Part shown: positions 28,083 to 35,829 of the stretch, one piece after another | Position numbering within the stretch: the first letter of the stretch is position 1 | Layout of the letters: every line of letters begins with the position of its first letter | Assembly: GCF_002909375.1 (NCBI RefSeq) | Contig: NZ_PPXD01000007.1 | Coordinates: 310,001 to 374,000 of the forward strand | Length of the DNA: 64,000 bases | From: Cryobacterium zongtaii | GTDB lineage: Bacteria > Actinomycetota > Actinomycetes > Actinomycetales > Microbacteriaceae | Reading direction: 5' to 3' | Made by a program: the position numbers and the translations under genes | The notes under the pieces: generated by a model | The model's input: the letters and a program-made list of their open reading frames with translations, nothing else | What the model was told of the DNA's origin: nothing | Databases searched by the model: none

Positions 28083-28869
28083 ACGGGTCGCTCGGCTGGT
28101 CGACGGGCTCGATGGTGGTGGGTAGCACGGCGAGGGTGTCTGCGGATCGGGCGCTCGGGTTGCTCACGAAGGTGCCGGTCACCTGCACCCAGTCGTCGGT
28201 GTCGTAGCTGGCCTGCCAGCCGGGCTGGTAGACGGCAACGCCGATGGGCTGGGCGTCGACGGCGCAGCAGGTGACCACGAACCGGGCGGCGTAGAAGACG
28301 TTGTCGGGGTCTGCGGCGTCCGGCAGGACGAAGCCGGTGATGCTGGCCGTTTTGTCGGCGTAGAGGGCGGGATCCTCGGACTGGGCCAGGAGCGACACCC
28401 ACTCCTTCACGCTCAGGCGTTCGTAATCGCCGGTGCCCACCAGGGCGGCCGCCTCCTCCGCTGCGGCCTCGCTGTCCAGCCCGCCGGAATTGACCTCCCG
28501 TTGGGTGGCTGTGGCGCTGGTCAGGGTGGCCGGGGGCAGGGCCAGCACCGTGACCGTCGCGATGGCCAGAAGCAGGGCGCTGCCACCCAACGCCCAGGTC
28601 CGCCGGCCGGCGGACCTGCGGCCGGACGGCTCCGACTCCCCTGCTGACGGGGTGCGAAACACGAAGCTGGCCACGACGAAGACGAGGCCGACCACGGCCA
28701 TCACGGTGGTGAAGATGAAGTAGCGGGGGTGGATGTACAACCCGAGCTGCCCGGTGGCGCCCAGCCAGATGGTGGCCACCACGATCACCAGGCTCAGGCC
28801 GATGCCGCGCCAGCGCTCGGCCAGGTAGCCGGCCAACGTGCCCTTACGCGACATTCGCTTATGCGACAT
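28072..28869 (-). CDS. TIGR03943/DUF1980 family protein (YcgQ-like permease partner)
   Basis: The 265-residue product has two to three N-terminal transmembrane helices (IGLSLVIVVATIWLGATGQLGLYIHPRYF and TVMAVVGLVFVVASFVF), a third (WALGGSALLLAIATVTVLAL), and a C-terminal soluble domain containing FVVTCCAVDAQPIGVAV. These fit TIGR03943. In Bacillus subtilis the paired genes ycgR (permease) and ycgQ are controlled by Zur, which suggests metal transport. The start region is duplicated (MSHKR-MSRKG); the second Met at 28854 would avoid the 11-bp overlap with the permease gene. Confidence 0.8.
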   Translation of the reverse strand: MSHKRMSRKGTLAGYLAERWRGIGLSLVIVVATIWLGATGQLGLYIHPRYFIFTTVMAVVGLVFVVASFVFRTPSAGESEPSGRRSAGRRTWALGGSALLLAIATVTVLALPPATLTSATATQREVNSGGLDSEAAAEEAAALVGTGDYERLSVKEWVSLLAQSEDPALYADKTASITGFVLPDAADPDNVFYAARFVVTCCAVDAQPIGVAVYQPGWQASYDTDDWVQVTGTFVSNPSARSADTLAVLPTTIEPVDQPSDPYVY

Positions 28870-29920
28870 AGTTCACCAACAGGCCGGCGGCCGCGCTCAT
28901 CAGGGCCACCAACGCGGTGATCTGCACGAGGGTGCGGGTGGTGAAGGTGGTGCGCATCAGGGCGAGCATCTTGACGTCGATCATGGCTCCGAAGGTGAGG
29001 AAGGCGGCAATTCCGCCGGGCATGAAGGTGCTACCGAACGACAGCACGAAGAAGGCGTCGACGTTGGAGCACACCGCGACGATGAAGGCCAGGGCGATCA
29101 TGGCCAGCACCGACCAGACCGGGTTGCTGCCGAGCGCCAGCAGCACCGAGCGGGGCACAAAAACCTGGACGAGCGCCGCGATCAGCGATCCGATGAACAG
29201 TGCGGGCATGATCACCGCGGTCTCGCCGGTGAACAGGTCGACTGACCGCTCGATACGGCCCGGCCGGGAACCGTGCGGGTGAGTGTGCCCCTCGTGCAGC
29301 CCGCCGTCATGCCCGCCATTGCTCACCGGCGCATCCGGCCGTGCGCAGGACGCTGAAAAGGTGCGGGTCAGGAGGCTGTCCGGGTCCGGGTGCCGGCTGA
29401 AGAGCCACCCGATAACGTTGGCTATCACGAAGCCGGCCACGATGCGGGTGATCAGGATCCCGTCTCCCCAGCCGAACGCCTGGTGGGTGGTGATGATCGT
29501 GATCGGGTTCAGGATGGGCGCGGCGAGCAGGAAAGTGATCGATTCCGGCACCGTGAAGCCGCCCACCATGAACCCGCGGGCCAAGGGCACGTTGCCGCAT
29601 TCGCAGACCGGGAAGAACATGCCCAGCAGCGAGATGCAGGCGCGGCGGAGCACTGGTTGCCGGGGCAGGAATCGGGTGATGAAGCCGTGTGGGAGCCACA
29701 CCTGCACCACCGTGGACAGCAGAATGCCGAGGAACACAAAAGGCGCTGACTCGATGATCACGCTCAGGGCGAGGGTGATGGTGTCCTGGACGCGGTCCGG
29801 CACTCCCCAGCCGGCGAACGCCGGGCTGACGGCACGGAGCGCGAACGCGGCGGCGACCAGAACCACACCGAGAATGAGTCCGGTGGGCACGCGCCGCACC
29901 GTCCCCCGATCCCTGTGCAT
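28859..29920 (-). CDS. Predicted permease (YraQ/DUF318 family, YcgR-like)
   Basis: This 353-residue polytopic protein has about eight transmembrane segments. The family signature is visible: APFVFLGILLSTVVQVWLPH, FFPVCECGNVPLARGFMVGGFTVPESITFLLAAPILNPITI, a His-rich cytoplasmic loop (HDGGLHEGHTHPHGSRPG) and VCSNVDAFFVLSFGSTFMPGGIAAFLTFGAMIDVKMLALM. The Cys-x-Cys-Gly and His-rich loop suit metal handling. It is the first gene of a three-gene operon with the TIGR03943 protein. I see no clear Zur box in the 144 nt upstream. Confidence 0.85.
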   Translation of the reverse strand: MHRDRGTVRRVPTGLILGVVLVAAAFALRAVSPAFAGWGVPDRVQDTITLALSVIIESAPFVFLGILLSTVVQVWLPHGFITRFLPRQPVLRRACISLLGMFFPVCECGNVPLARGFMVGGFTVPESITFLLAAPILNPITIITTHQAFGWGDGILITRIVAGFVIANVIGWLFSRHPDPDSLLTRTFSASCARPDAPVSNGGHDGGLHEGHTHPHGSRPGRIERSVDLFTGETAVIMPALFIGSLIAALVQVFVPRSVLLALGSNPVWSVLAMIALAFIVAVCSNVDAFFVLSFGSTFMPGGIAAFLTFGAMIDVKMLALMRTTFTTRTLVQITALVALMSAAAGLLVNYVA

Positions 29921-29950
29921 CCGTCGATCTTACCGGAGTGCGGCAACCAG

Positions 29951-29996
29951 ACCGGCCAGGTGGACCGGCCAGGTCGACCGGCCAGGTCGACCGGCC
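29951..29996. repeat. 13-bp tandem repeat, 3.5 copies
   Basis: Units ACCGGCCAGGTGG, ACCGGCCAGGTCG, ACCGGCCAGGTCG and a partial ACCGGCC run from 29951. They lie between the permease start and the rne terminator. The unit contains short self-complementary parts (GGCC, GGTCGACC). No function is known. Confidence 0.85.
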
Positions 29997-30007
29997 CCGG
30001 ACGACAA

Positions 30008-30040
30008 CAGCGGTGCCGCCCGAATCGGGCGGCACCGCTG
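30008..30040 (-). terminator. Hairpin terminator of rne
   Basis: CAGCGGTGCCGCCCGA and TCGGGCGGCACCGCTG are perfectly complementary 16-nt arms around one central base. It lies 25 nt downstream of the rne stop codon. After the stem the rne strand reads TTGTCGTC, only weakly T-rich. Confidence 0.8.
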
Positions 30041-30064
30041 CAGGGCCGATGAGGCCGTCGACCG

Positions 30065-32734
30065 TTAGGCGTTGTCCTGCGTGGGAGCCACGATCGGCTG
30101 CACGGTGGCGGTCGGACCGCCGGCGGTGGTGACCCGACGGCTGCGCGAACGGCCCTGGCCGGGCTGCTTGGGCTCCGGCAGGGCTTCAAGCACCGAATCG
30201 AGCAGCTGGTCGGTGACCTGCTTGCTCACCGGACGGCGGCTGCGCGGTGACTTCTGCACGGGGATGTCGAGAATAGCGACACCGTCGGCCGAGTCGGCCG
30301 GCACGGCCTCCGGAGCCAGGAGAGGCGCCTGAACCGTCGGGGCGGCGGTCTCGGGCTCTGTGCCGACCGGGTCGGTGGACGCCCGGTCGGGCTGCACGGC
30401 GGGCGCACTGTCGGTCGACTGGCCGGTGCGGCCCCCCGAACGACTGCCCGAACGGTTGCCCCGGGAGTTCGAACGGGCCGTGGGTGCGTTGTCGACGCTC
30501 TCGGCCGCGGTCGGGGCGTCGGCCTCAGCAGCCGGGGCGGCGGCCGGGGCAGACGTCTCGGTCGGCGCGATCACGGGGATCGAACCGGTCAGTGAGCGGC
30601 TGATGGTGCGCGCGGCGATCAACGCGAGGGCGTGCTTGGCGTCCTCGGTGATTCCGTGCGTGCCGTGGCCGGCCTTGGTGGCATCCGTCTGTACGGGCGC
30701 GCCATGCGGCTGACCGGAGTTCTGGTTGCCGTTGCCGCGCTGGCCGGAGTTGCCGGCGTCGTGGCCGGAGCCGCCGTTGCCGTTGGACTTGCTGCGGGGG
30801 CGGCGCTCCTGAGTGGGCTGAGCGGTCTGGCGGTGCTTGACGACGGGGTCGTGGTGGATGACGATTCCACGTCCGGCGCAGGCCTCGCAGTTTTCGCTGA
30901 ACGATTCGAGCAGGCCCAGGCCGAGCTTCTTGCGAGTCATCTGCACGAGCCCGAGCGAGGTGACCTCGGCCACCTGGTGCTTGGTGCGGTCGCGGCTGAG
31001 GCACTCGACCAGGCGACGGAGCACCAGGTCGCGGTTGGACTCCAGGACCATGTCGATGAAGTCGACAACGATGATGCCGCCGATGTCGCGCAGGCGCAGC
31101 TGCCGAACGATCTCATCGGCCGCTTCGAGGTTGTTCTTGGTGACGGTCTCCTCGAGGTTTCCGCCGGATCCGACGAACTTGCCGGTGTTGACGTCGACGA
31201 CGGTCATCGCCTCGGTGCGGTCGATCACGAGCGAACCGCCCGACGGCAGCCAGACCTTGCGGTCCAGTGCCTTTTCGATCTGCTCCGAGATGCGGTATTC
31301 GTCGAACGCGTCGCGCTCGCCCTCGTAGCGCTGGACGCGCTCGACGAGGTCGGGAGCCACCTGGCGCAGGTAGGACTCGATGACCTCCTGGGCGTCGTCG
31401 CCGGAGATGACCATCTTGTGGAAGTCCTCGTTGAAGACATCCCGCACGATCTTGATCAGCAGATCAGGCTCGCTGTGCAACAGGGCCGGACCGGACACCG
31501 TTTCAACCTGCTTGGCGATGGAGGCCCACTGCGCGGTGAGGCGGTTGACGTCGAGGGTGAGCTGTTCGTCGGTCGCGCCCTCGGCGGCGGTGCGCACGAT
31601 GACACCCACGTTGTCCGGAAGGACCTCCTTGAGAATCTTCTTCAGCCTGGCGCGCTCAGTGTCGGGCAGCTTGCGGCTGATGCCGTTCATCGACCCATTG
31701 GGCACGTAGACGAGGTAGCGGCCGGGCAGCGACACCTGGCTGGTGAGCCGGGCGCCCTTGTGACCGATCGGGTCCTTGGTGACCTGCACCAGCACCTTGT
31801 CGCCGGGCTTGAGCGCCAGCTCGATGCGGCGACTCTGGCTCGCACCCGGGGAGTTCACCGCGGCGGCGTCCCAGTCGACCTCACCGGAGTAGAGCACGGC
31901 GTTGCGGCCGCGGCCGATGTCGACGAAGGCGGCTTCCATGCTCGGCAACACGTTCTGCACACGACCGAGGTAGACGTTGCCGATGAGCGACGCATCCTGG
32001 TTCTTGGCCACGTAGTGCTCGACGAGCACTCCGTCTTCGAGAACGCCGATCTGGATCTTGTTGTGCTTGGCCCGCACGACCATGGCGCGGTCGACCGACT
32101 CGCGGCGGGCGAGGAACTCGGCCTCCGTGATGACAGGGCGGCGGCGGCCGGCGTCGCGGCCGTCGCGGCGGCGCTGCTTCTTGGCCTCCAGGCGGGTGGA
32201 GCCCTTGATCCGCTGGGGCTCGGTGATCAGCTCGGGTTCGCGCGGAGTCCGCACCCGCACCACGGTGTTCGCGGGGTCGTCGCTGCGGCCTTCTTCACCG
32301 GTGCGACGGCGCGCGCGACGGCGCACCGTCGAGCCCTCTTCGGGGTCGTCATCCTCGTCGTCGAGCTGACGGCCGCCGGACCGGACCGGGGCCGGCAGAA
32401 TCGCCGGGGCCTGGAAGATCAGGGACGTCGTCGGCCGGCGAACGACCTCGACGGTCTCGTCGAAGGGTGTCGGCAGGGCAGGGAATGCCACCGGCTGGTC
32501 CGCCGCGGCTGCCGCCTGGTCGGACGAGGCCTGGCCGAACGGCACCTGGTCGGAAGCCACTCGGTCGGCCGAAGCCGACGGTGACTCCGGCGTCACGGCC
32601 GGGTCGTCCTGACCGGGTACACGGGGCGTGTCACCGATCGGTTCGAGCTGCTTGGCCGGTGCCGCCTTCCTGGTTGTTTTGCGAGTGCCGAACAGGCCCT
32701 TGCGCTTCTTGTTGTCGTTGTCTTCCACCATCAC
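30065..32734 (-). CDS. rne: Ribonuclease E/G family endoribonuclease
   Basis: This 889-residue RNase E-type enzyme processes rRNA and degrades mRNA. The N-terminal ~250 residues are charged and disordered. The S1 domain follows (EHYVAKNQDASLIGNVYLGRVQNVLPSMEAAFVDIG...). The catalytic core has the two metal-binding Asp sites TVVDVNTGKFVG and IVVDFIDM, then the zinc-link CEACAGRG. The C-terminal ~280 residues are Ala/Pro/Ser/Thr-rich with RSNSRGNRSGSRSGGR and no clear structure. Disordered extensions on both sides of the core are typical of actinobacterial RNase E. The second Met (32731) could also be the start. An upstream leader with several hairpins may mediate autoregulation. Confidence 0.96.
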   Translation of the reverse strand: MMVEDNDNKKRKGLFGTRKTTRKAAPAKQLEPIGDTPRVPGQDDPAVTPESPSASADRVASDQVPFGQASSDQAAAAADQPVAFPALPTPFDETVEVVRRPTTSLIFQAPAILPAPVRSGGRQLDDEDDDPEEGSTVRRRARRRTGEEGRSDDPANTVVRVRTPREPELITEPQRIKGSTRLEAKKQRRRDGRDAGRRRPVITEAEFLARRESVDRAMVVRAKHNKIQIGVLEDGVLVEHYVAKNQDASLIGNVYLGRVQNVLPSMEAAFVDIGRGRNAVLYSGEVDWDAAAVNSPGASQSRRIELALKPGDKVLVQVTKDPIGHKGARLTSQVSLPGRYLVYVPNGSMNGISRKLPDTERARLKKILKEVLPDNVGVIVRTAAEGATDEQLTLDVNRLTAQWASIAKQVETVSGPALLHSEPDLLIKIVRDVFNEDFHKMVISGDDAQEVIESYLRQVAPDLVERVQRYEGERDAFDEYRISEQIEKALDRKVWLPSGGSLVIDRTEAMTVVDVNTGKFVGSGGNLEETVTKNNLEAADEIVRQLRLRDIGGIIVVDFIDMVLESNRDLVLRRLVECLSRDRTKHQVAEVTSLGLVQMTRKKLGLGLLESFSENCEACAGRGIVIHHDPVVKHRQTAQPTQERRPRSKSNGNGGSGHDAGNSGQRGNGNQNSGQPHGAPVQTDATKAGHGTHGITEDAKHALALIAARTISRSLTGSIPVIAPTETSAPAAAPAAEADAPTAAESVDNAPTARSNSRGNRSGSRSGGRTGQSTDSAPAVQPDRASTDPVGTEPETAAPTVQAPLLAPEAVPADSADGVAILDIPVQKSPRSRRPVSKQVTDQLLDSVLEALPEPKQPGQGRSRSRRVTTAGGPTATVQPIVAPTQDNA

Positions 32735-32838
32735 TGGTGCGCTCCTTGACCGCTGTGGATGACCGCGCCACCCACTCGGTTACTCTCTCGTGCGATGCTC
32801 TCGCTTGCGCGAAAACCCCGCGAATCCTATTGCGTGCC

Positions 32839-32945
32839 GCAACCGGCTCTTGGCTCTGGTTGCAAATACCTTTGGTCTAGGACCAATGAATCTGGGCGAA
32901 TGCCGCCCATTAAGCCTTATGGCATCGGTTTGAGCGCGGCTCAAA
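32839..32945 (-). promoter_or_regulatory. Hairpin array in the rne 5' leader
   Basis: Within ~110 nt upstream of rne are perfect inverted repeats TTTGAGC-GCG-GCTCAAA (32929-32945), TGGGCG-AATGC-CGCCCA (32893-32909) and TTGGTC-TAG-GACCAA (32872-32886), plus GCAACC-N13-GGTTGC (32839-32863). All lie between a candidate promoter (GATAAT) and the rne start. In E. coli the rne leader contains hairpins through which RNase E controls its own mRNA; a parallel role is inferred here. Confidence 0.55.
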
Positions 32946-32956
32946 CGACTGTTTTG

Positions 32957-32962
32957 ATTATC
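32957..32962 (-). promoter_or_regulatory. Candidate -10 box of rne
   Basis: GATAAT on the minus strand is a close match to TATAAT. Initiation near 32950 would give a ~215-nt leader carrying the hairpin array. No convincing -35 box is seen at 17 nt. Confidence 0.45.
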
Positions 32963-32997
32963 GCACGCATTCCCAGGGACGCGCACGCGACACATGG

Positions 32998-33003
32998 CAT
33001 AAT
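32998..33003 (+). promoter_or_regulatory. Candidate -10 box of the VKOR gene (leaderless)
   Basis: CATAAT begins exactly 12 nt before GTG 33010, which has no ribosome-binding site. It lies back to back with the rne -10 box at 32957-32962. Confidence 0.45.
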
Positions 33004-33009
33004 CCGAAT

Positions 33010-33609
33010 GTGCCATTCACCACGTCAAAAAAGCCTCCGATCGGTCTCGCCGTTTTCCTGATTCTCGCGGGGGCAATCGGTTTCGCGGCGGCATTCGCGC
33101 TCACCCTGGACAAGTTCACGATGCTGGCGGATCCCGCGGCGCAACTGTCCTGCAACTTCAGTGTCCTGGTGGGCTGCAGCACCAACCTCGGCTCCTGGCA
33201 GGGCGCGGTGTTCGGCTTCCCGAACCCGTTGATCGGGGTGGCGGGCTGGAGCGTGGTGATCACCATCGGGGCGGCGATCCTTTCGGGCGCCCGCTTTGCC
33301 CGGTGGTTCTGGCTGGGCCTGAACCTGGGGGTCGCCGGTGCGCTCGCCTTCGTCATTTGGCTGATGGGCCAGAGCTTCTTCGTCCTCGACGTGCTGTGCC
33401 CGTGGTGCATGGTCACCTGGACGGTGACGATCCCGGTGTTCCTCGCCGTGACTCTGTACAACCTCAAGACCGGCATCATTCCGGGTTCGGCGCGGGTGCG
33501 GCGCCTCGCGGCCGGCGCCTATTCGTGGATCTTCGTCATCACGATCGCCTGCTACCTCGTCGCCGCGACGATCGCCCAACTCCAGATGGACTTCCTTCAC
33601 CGCCTCTGA
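33010..33609 (+). CDS. Vitamin K epoxide reductase (VKOR) family protein
   Basis: This 199-residue membrane protein has about five transmembrane helices. It carries the VKOR cysteines: a loop pair LSCNFSVLVGCSTNLGSWQG and the active-site CxxC in DVLCPWCMVTW. Bacterial VKOR homologues reoxidise DsbA-like thiol oxidases using quinone, so this protein probably supports disulfide formation in exported proteins. GTG 33010 is the only workable start because the overlapping ATG is out of frame. It is divergent from rne and ends at a strong terminator. Confidence 0.92.
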   Translation: MPFTTSKKPPIGLAVFLILAGAIGFAAAFALTLDKFTMLADPAAQLSCNFSVLVGCSTNLGSWQGAVFGFPNPLIGVAGWSVVITIGAAILSGARFARWFWLGLNLGVAGALAFVIWLMGQSFFVLDVLCPWCMVTWTVTIPVFLAVTLYNLKTGIIPGSARVRRLAAGAYSWIFVITIACYLVAATIAQLQMDFLHRL

Positions 33610-33632
33610 GGCTTCTCCAGCCCGCAAGACGT

Positions 33633-33673
33633 GAGAAAGGCCCCGAAAACTCGACGTTTTCGGGGCCTTTCTC
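33633..33673. terminator. Perfect bidirectional terminator
   Basis: Arms GAGAAAGGCCCCGAAAAC and GTTTTCGGGGCCTTTCTC are perfectly complementary over 18 nt around TCGAC. It separates the VKOR gene (plus) from ndk (minus). Confidence 0.92.
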
Positions 33674-33689
33674 GCGGTTCGGGAGGTGT

Positions 33690-34109
33690 TTAGGCGAACC
33701 AGAGGGCCAGCTCGCGGGCCGCGGACTCGGGCGAGTCCGAACCGTGCACGAGGTTCTGCTGAACCTTCAGGCCCCAGTCCCGCCCGAGGTCGCCACGGAT
33801 GGTTCCCGGTGCGGCCGTGGTGGGGTCGGTGGTGCCGGCCAGGGCGCGGAAGCCCTCGATGACGCGGTCGCCGGCAACACGCAGGGCCAGGATCGATCCG
33901 CTTTCCATGAATTCGACGAGCGGTTCGAAGAACGGCTTGCCGGCGTGCTCGGCGTAGTGCTCGGCGAGGAGCGAGCGCTCGGCCTGCACGAGCTTGATGT
34001 CGACGAGGGAGTACCCCTTCGCCTCGATCCGGCGAAGGATCTCGCCGGAGAGATTGCGGGCCACGCCGTCGGGCTTGACCAATACGAGTGTTTCCTGAAC
34101 GTTCGTCAT
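33690..34109 (-). CDS. ndk: Nucleoside diphosphate kinase
   Basis: Ndk (139 aa) transfers the gamma phosphate between nucleoside triphosphates and diphosphates through a phospho-His. ETLVLVKPDGVARNLSGEI and the active-site NLVHGSDS (His122) are present, with RGDLG before it. Length is normal. ATG 34109 overlaps the DUF4233 stop by ATGA, placing it last in ileS-folC-DUF4233-ndk. Confidence 0.98.
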   Translation of the reverse strand: MTNVQETLVLVKPDGVARNLSGEILRRIEAKGYSLVDIKLVQAERSLLAEHYAEHAGKPFFEPLVEFMESGSILALRVAGDRVIEGFRALAGTTDPTTAAPGTIRGDLGRDWGLKVQQNLVHGSDSPESAARELALWFA

Positions 34110-34462
34110 GAGTTCTCCTTGTTTTGTCTTTCGACGTTCTGTCTGTCGATCCGTGTGCCGGTGATCATGCAGTAGACCCACATGCCGGCGAAGAGTGCCC
34201 CGACGAAGAACATCGCCGGGTTGAGGAATCCGGTGGCGACGACGACGACCTGGACTGCCCAACCGATCAGGTAGGCCCAATTGAACCGTAGCAACCCGAG
34301 GGTGGCGACCATGATCAGGCAGAGCAACGCTCCACCGCCCAGGGTGACCCAGGCTGGTAGATCGCTCAGCCCGAAGATCACCAGGGTGGCCAGGAACACC
34401 ACGATCAGCTCGAAGCCGAGCACGATCGAGGCGAGTGAGCGTCGAACCGATCCGCTTCTCAT
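34106..34462 (-). CDS. DUF4233 domain-containing membrane protein
   Basis: The 118-residue protein has four transmembrane helices (SIVLGFELIVVFLATLVIFGL, WVTLGGGALLCLIMVATLGLL, YLIGWAVQVVVVATGFL, MFFVGALFAGMWVYCMITG). It matches DUF4233, a family nearly always found between folC and ndk in Actinobacteria. Both ends overlap neighbours by 4 bp, so expression is tightly tied to folC and ndk. Function is unknown. Confidence 0.9.
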   Translation of the reverse strand: MRSGSVRRSLASIVLGFELIVVFLATLVIFGLSDLPAWVTLGGGALLCLIMVATLGLLRFNWAYLIGWAVQVVVVATGFLNPAMFFVGALFAGMWVYCMITGTRIDRQNVERQNKENS

Positions 34463-35829
34463 GTGGTCATCCAGTCCCCCGCGTCGGCCAACGCGACGGC
34501 GTCACCGACGAGGGTGATCGACCCGGCGACGAGCACGGCGCGCTTGGGGGCGTCCTGGGCCCAGCCGCGAGCTGCGTCGAGGGCCTGGGCGAGGTCGCCG
34601 AACCTGAACGTGTCCGCGTCGCCGACGTGTTCAGCGACGAGGTCGGCGAGGTCGTCGACCGGGATCGCCCGCTCGGAGTGTGACTGGGTCACGTGGAAGC
34701 GGGTCACGGCGGGACGCAGGGCCTCGATGATGCCCGCGGCGTCCTTGTCGGCGAGGATGCCGACGACCACGACGATCTCGTCGAAGTCGAAATAGCTCTC
34801 CAGCGCCGCGGACAGGGCCAGGGCCCCGTGCGGGTTGTGCGCGGCGTCGACGAGCACTGTCGGCTCGATGCCGACCAGCTGCAGCCGTCCGGGCGAGGTC
34901 GCGGTGGCGAGTCCTTCCACCAGGATGTCTTCGACCAGGGCCTGGCTGCCCGCGCCGAGGAACGACTCGACGGCGGCGATGGCCACGGCGGCGTTCTGGG
35001 CCTGGTGGGTGCCGTAGAGCGGCAGGAACAGTTCGGAGTAGGTGCCGGCGATGCCGCGCACGGAGATGAGCTGGCCGCCGACGGCCACGTGGCTGGCGAG
35101 GAGGGCGAATTCGCTGCCCTCGCCCACCAGGGTCGACTCGGTGAGCTCGGCGGCCCGGGTCAGCTCGGTCATGGCCTCCGGCGGCTGCGCTGCGGTCACG
35201 ACGGCCGCCGCGGGCTTGATGATGCCGGACTTGGTGCGCGCGATCTCGGCGATGGTGCTGCCGAGCCGCTTGGTGTGGTCCAGGGCAATCGGGGTGAACA
35301 CGGCCACCTGGCCGTCGGCGACGTTGGTGGAGTCCCATTCGCCGCCCATGCCGACCTCGAGCACGACCACGTCGACCGGCGCATCCGCGAAGCAGGCGAA
35401 GGCCAGAACGGTGAGGGCCTCGAAGAAGGTGAGGGGTTCGTCACCGGCGGTGGCGAGTTCGGCGTCGACCATGAGCAGGTAGGGCTGGATGTCGGCCCAG
35501 TTCGCGGCCAGGGCCTCGTCGGTGATGGACTGCCCGTCGATCACGATGCGTTCGTTGAGTCGCACGAGGTGCGGGCTCACCAGCAGGCCGGTACGCAGGC
35601 CGTAGGCGCGCAGGATGCTCTCGATGATGCGGCTGGTGCTGGTCTTACCGTTCGTGCCGGTCACGTGGATGATCGGGTACGAGTTCTGCGGGTCGCCGAG
35701 CAGTTCGACCGCCCGGCGGGTCGCCTGCAGCCGCGGCTGGGGAGATCCCTCGCCCACCCTTTCGAGCAGTGCGGCGAGCACGGCGTCGCCGGCGTCACGG
35801 AATTCGTCGGGGTAGTAATCGTCAGACAT
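34459..35829 (-). CDS. folC: Folylpolyglutamate synthase / dihydrofolate synthase
   Basis: FolC (456 aa) adds glutamate to dihydropteroate and extends folate polyglutamate tails. Mur-ligase motifs are visible: [21 protein letters not shown] (P-loop), [30 protein letters not shown], and [15 protein letters not shown] in the C-terminal domain. ATG 35829 is preferred to an upstream in-frame ATG because AAAGGA precedes it. It overlaps the end of ileS by 8 bp and the DUF4233 gene by 4 bp. Confidence 0.95.
   Translation of the reverse strand: MSDDYYPDEFRDAGDAVLAALLERVGEGSPQPRLQATRRAVELLGDPQNSYPIIHVTGTNGKTSTSRIIESILRAYGLRTGLLVSPHLVRLNERIVIDGQSITDEALAANWADIQPYLLMVDAELATAGDEPLTFFEALTVLAFACFADAPVDVVVLEVGMGGEWDSTNVADGQVAVFTPIALDHTKRLGSTIAEIARTKSGIIKPAAAVVTAAQPPEAMTELTRAAELTESTLVGEGSEFALLASHVAVGGQLISVRGIAGTYSELFLPLYGTHQAQNAAVAIAAVESFLGAGSQALVEDILVEGLATATSPGRLQLVGIEPTVLVDAAHNPHGALALSAALESYFDFDEIVVVVGILADKDAAGIIEALRPAVTRFHVTQSHSERAIPVDDLADLVAEHVGDADTFRFGDLAQALDAARGWAQDAPKRAVLVAGSITLVGDAVALADAGDWMTT

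Noticed and set aside
29921-30007. Zur box upstream of the YcgR-like permease
   Set aside because: No AT-rich inverted repeat of the TGAAAATGATNNNCATTTTCA type is present; the interval holds GC-rich 13-bp repeats instead.
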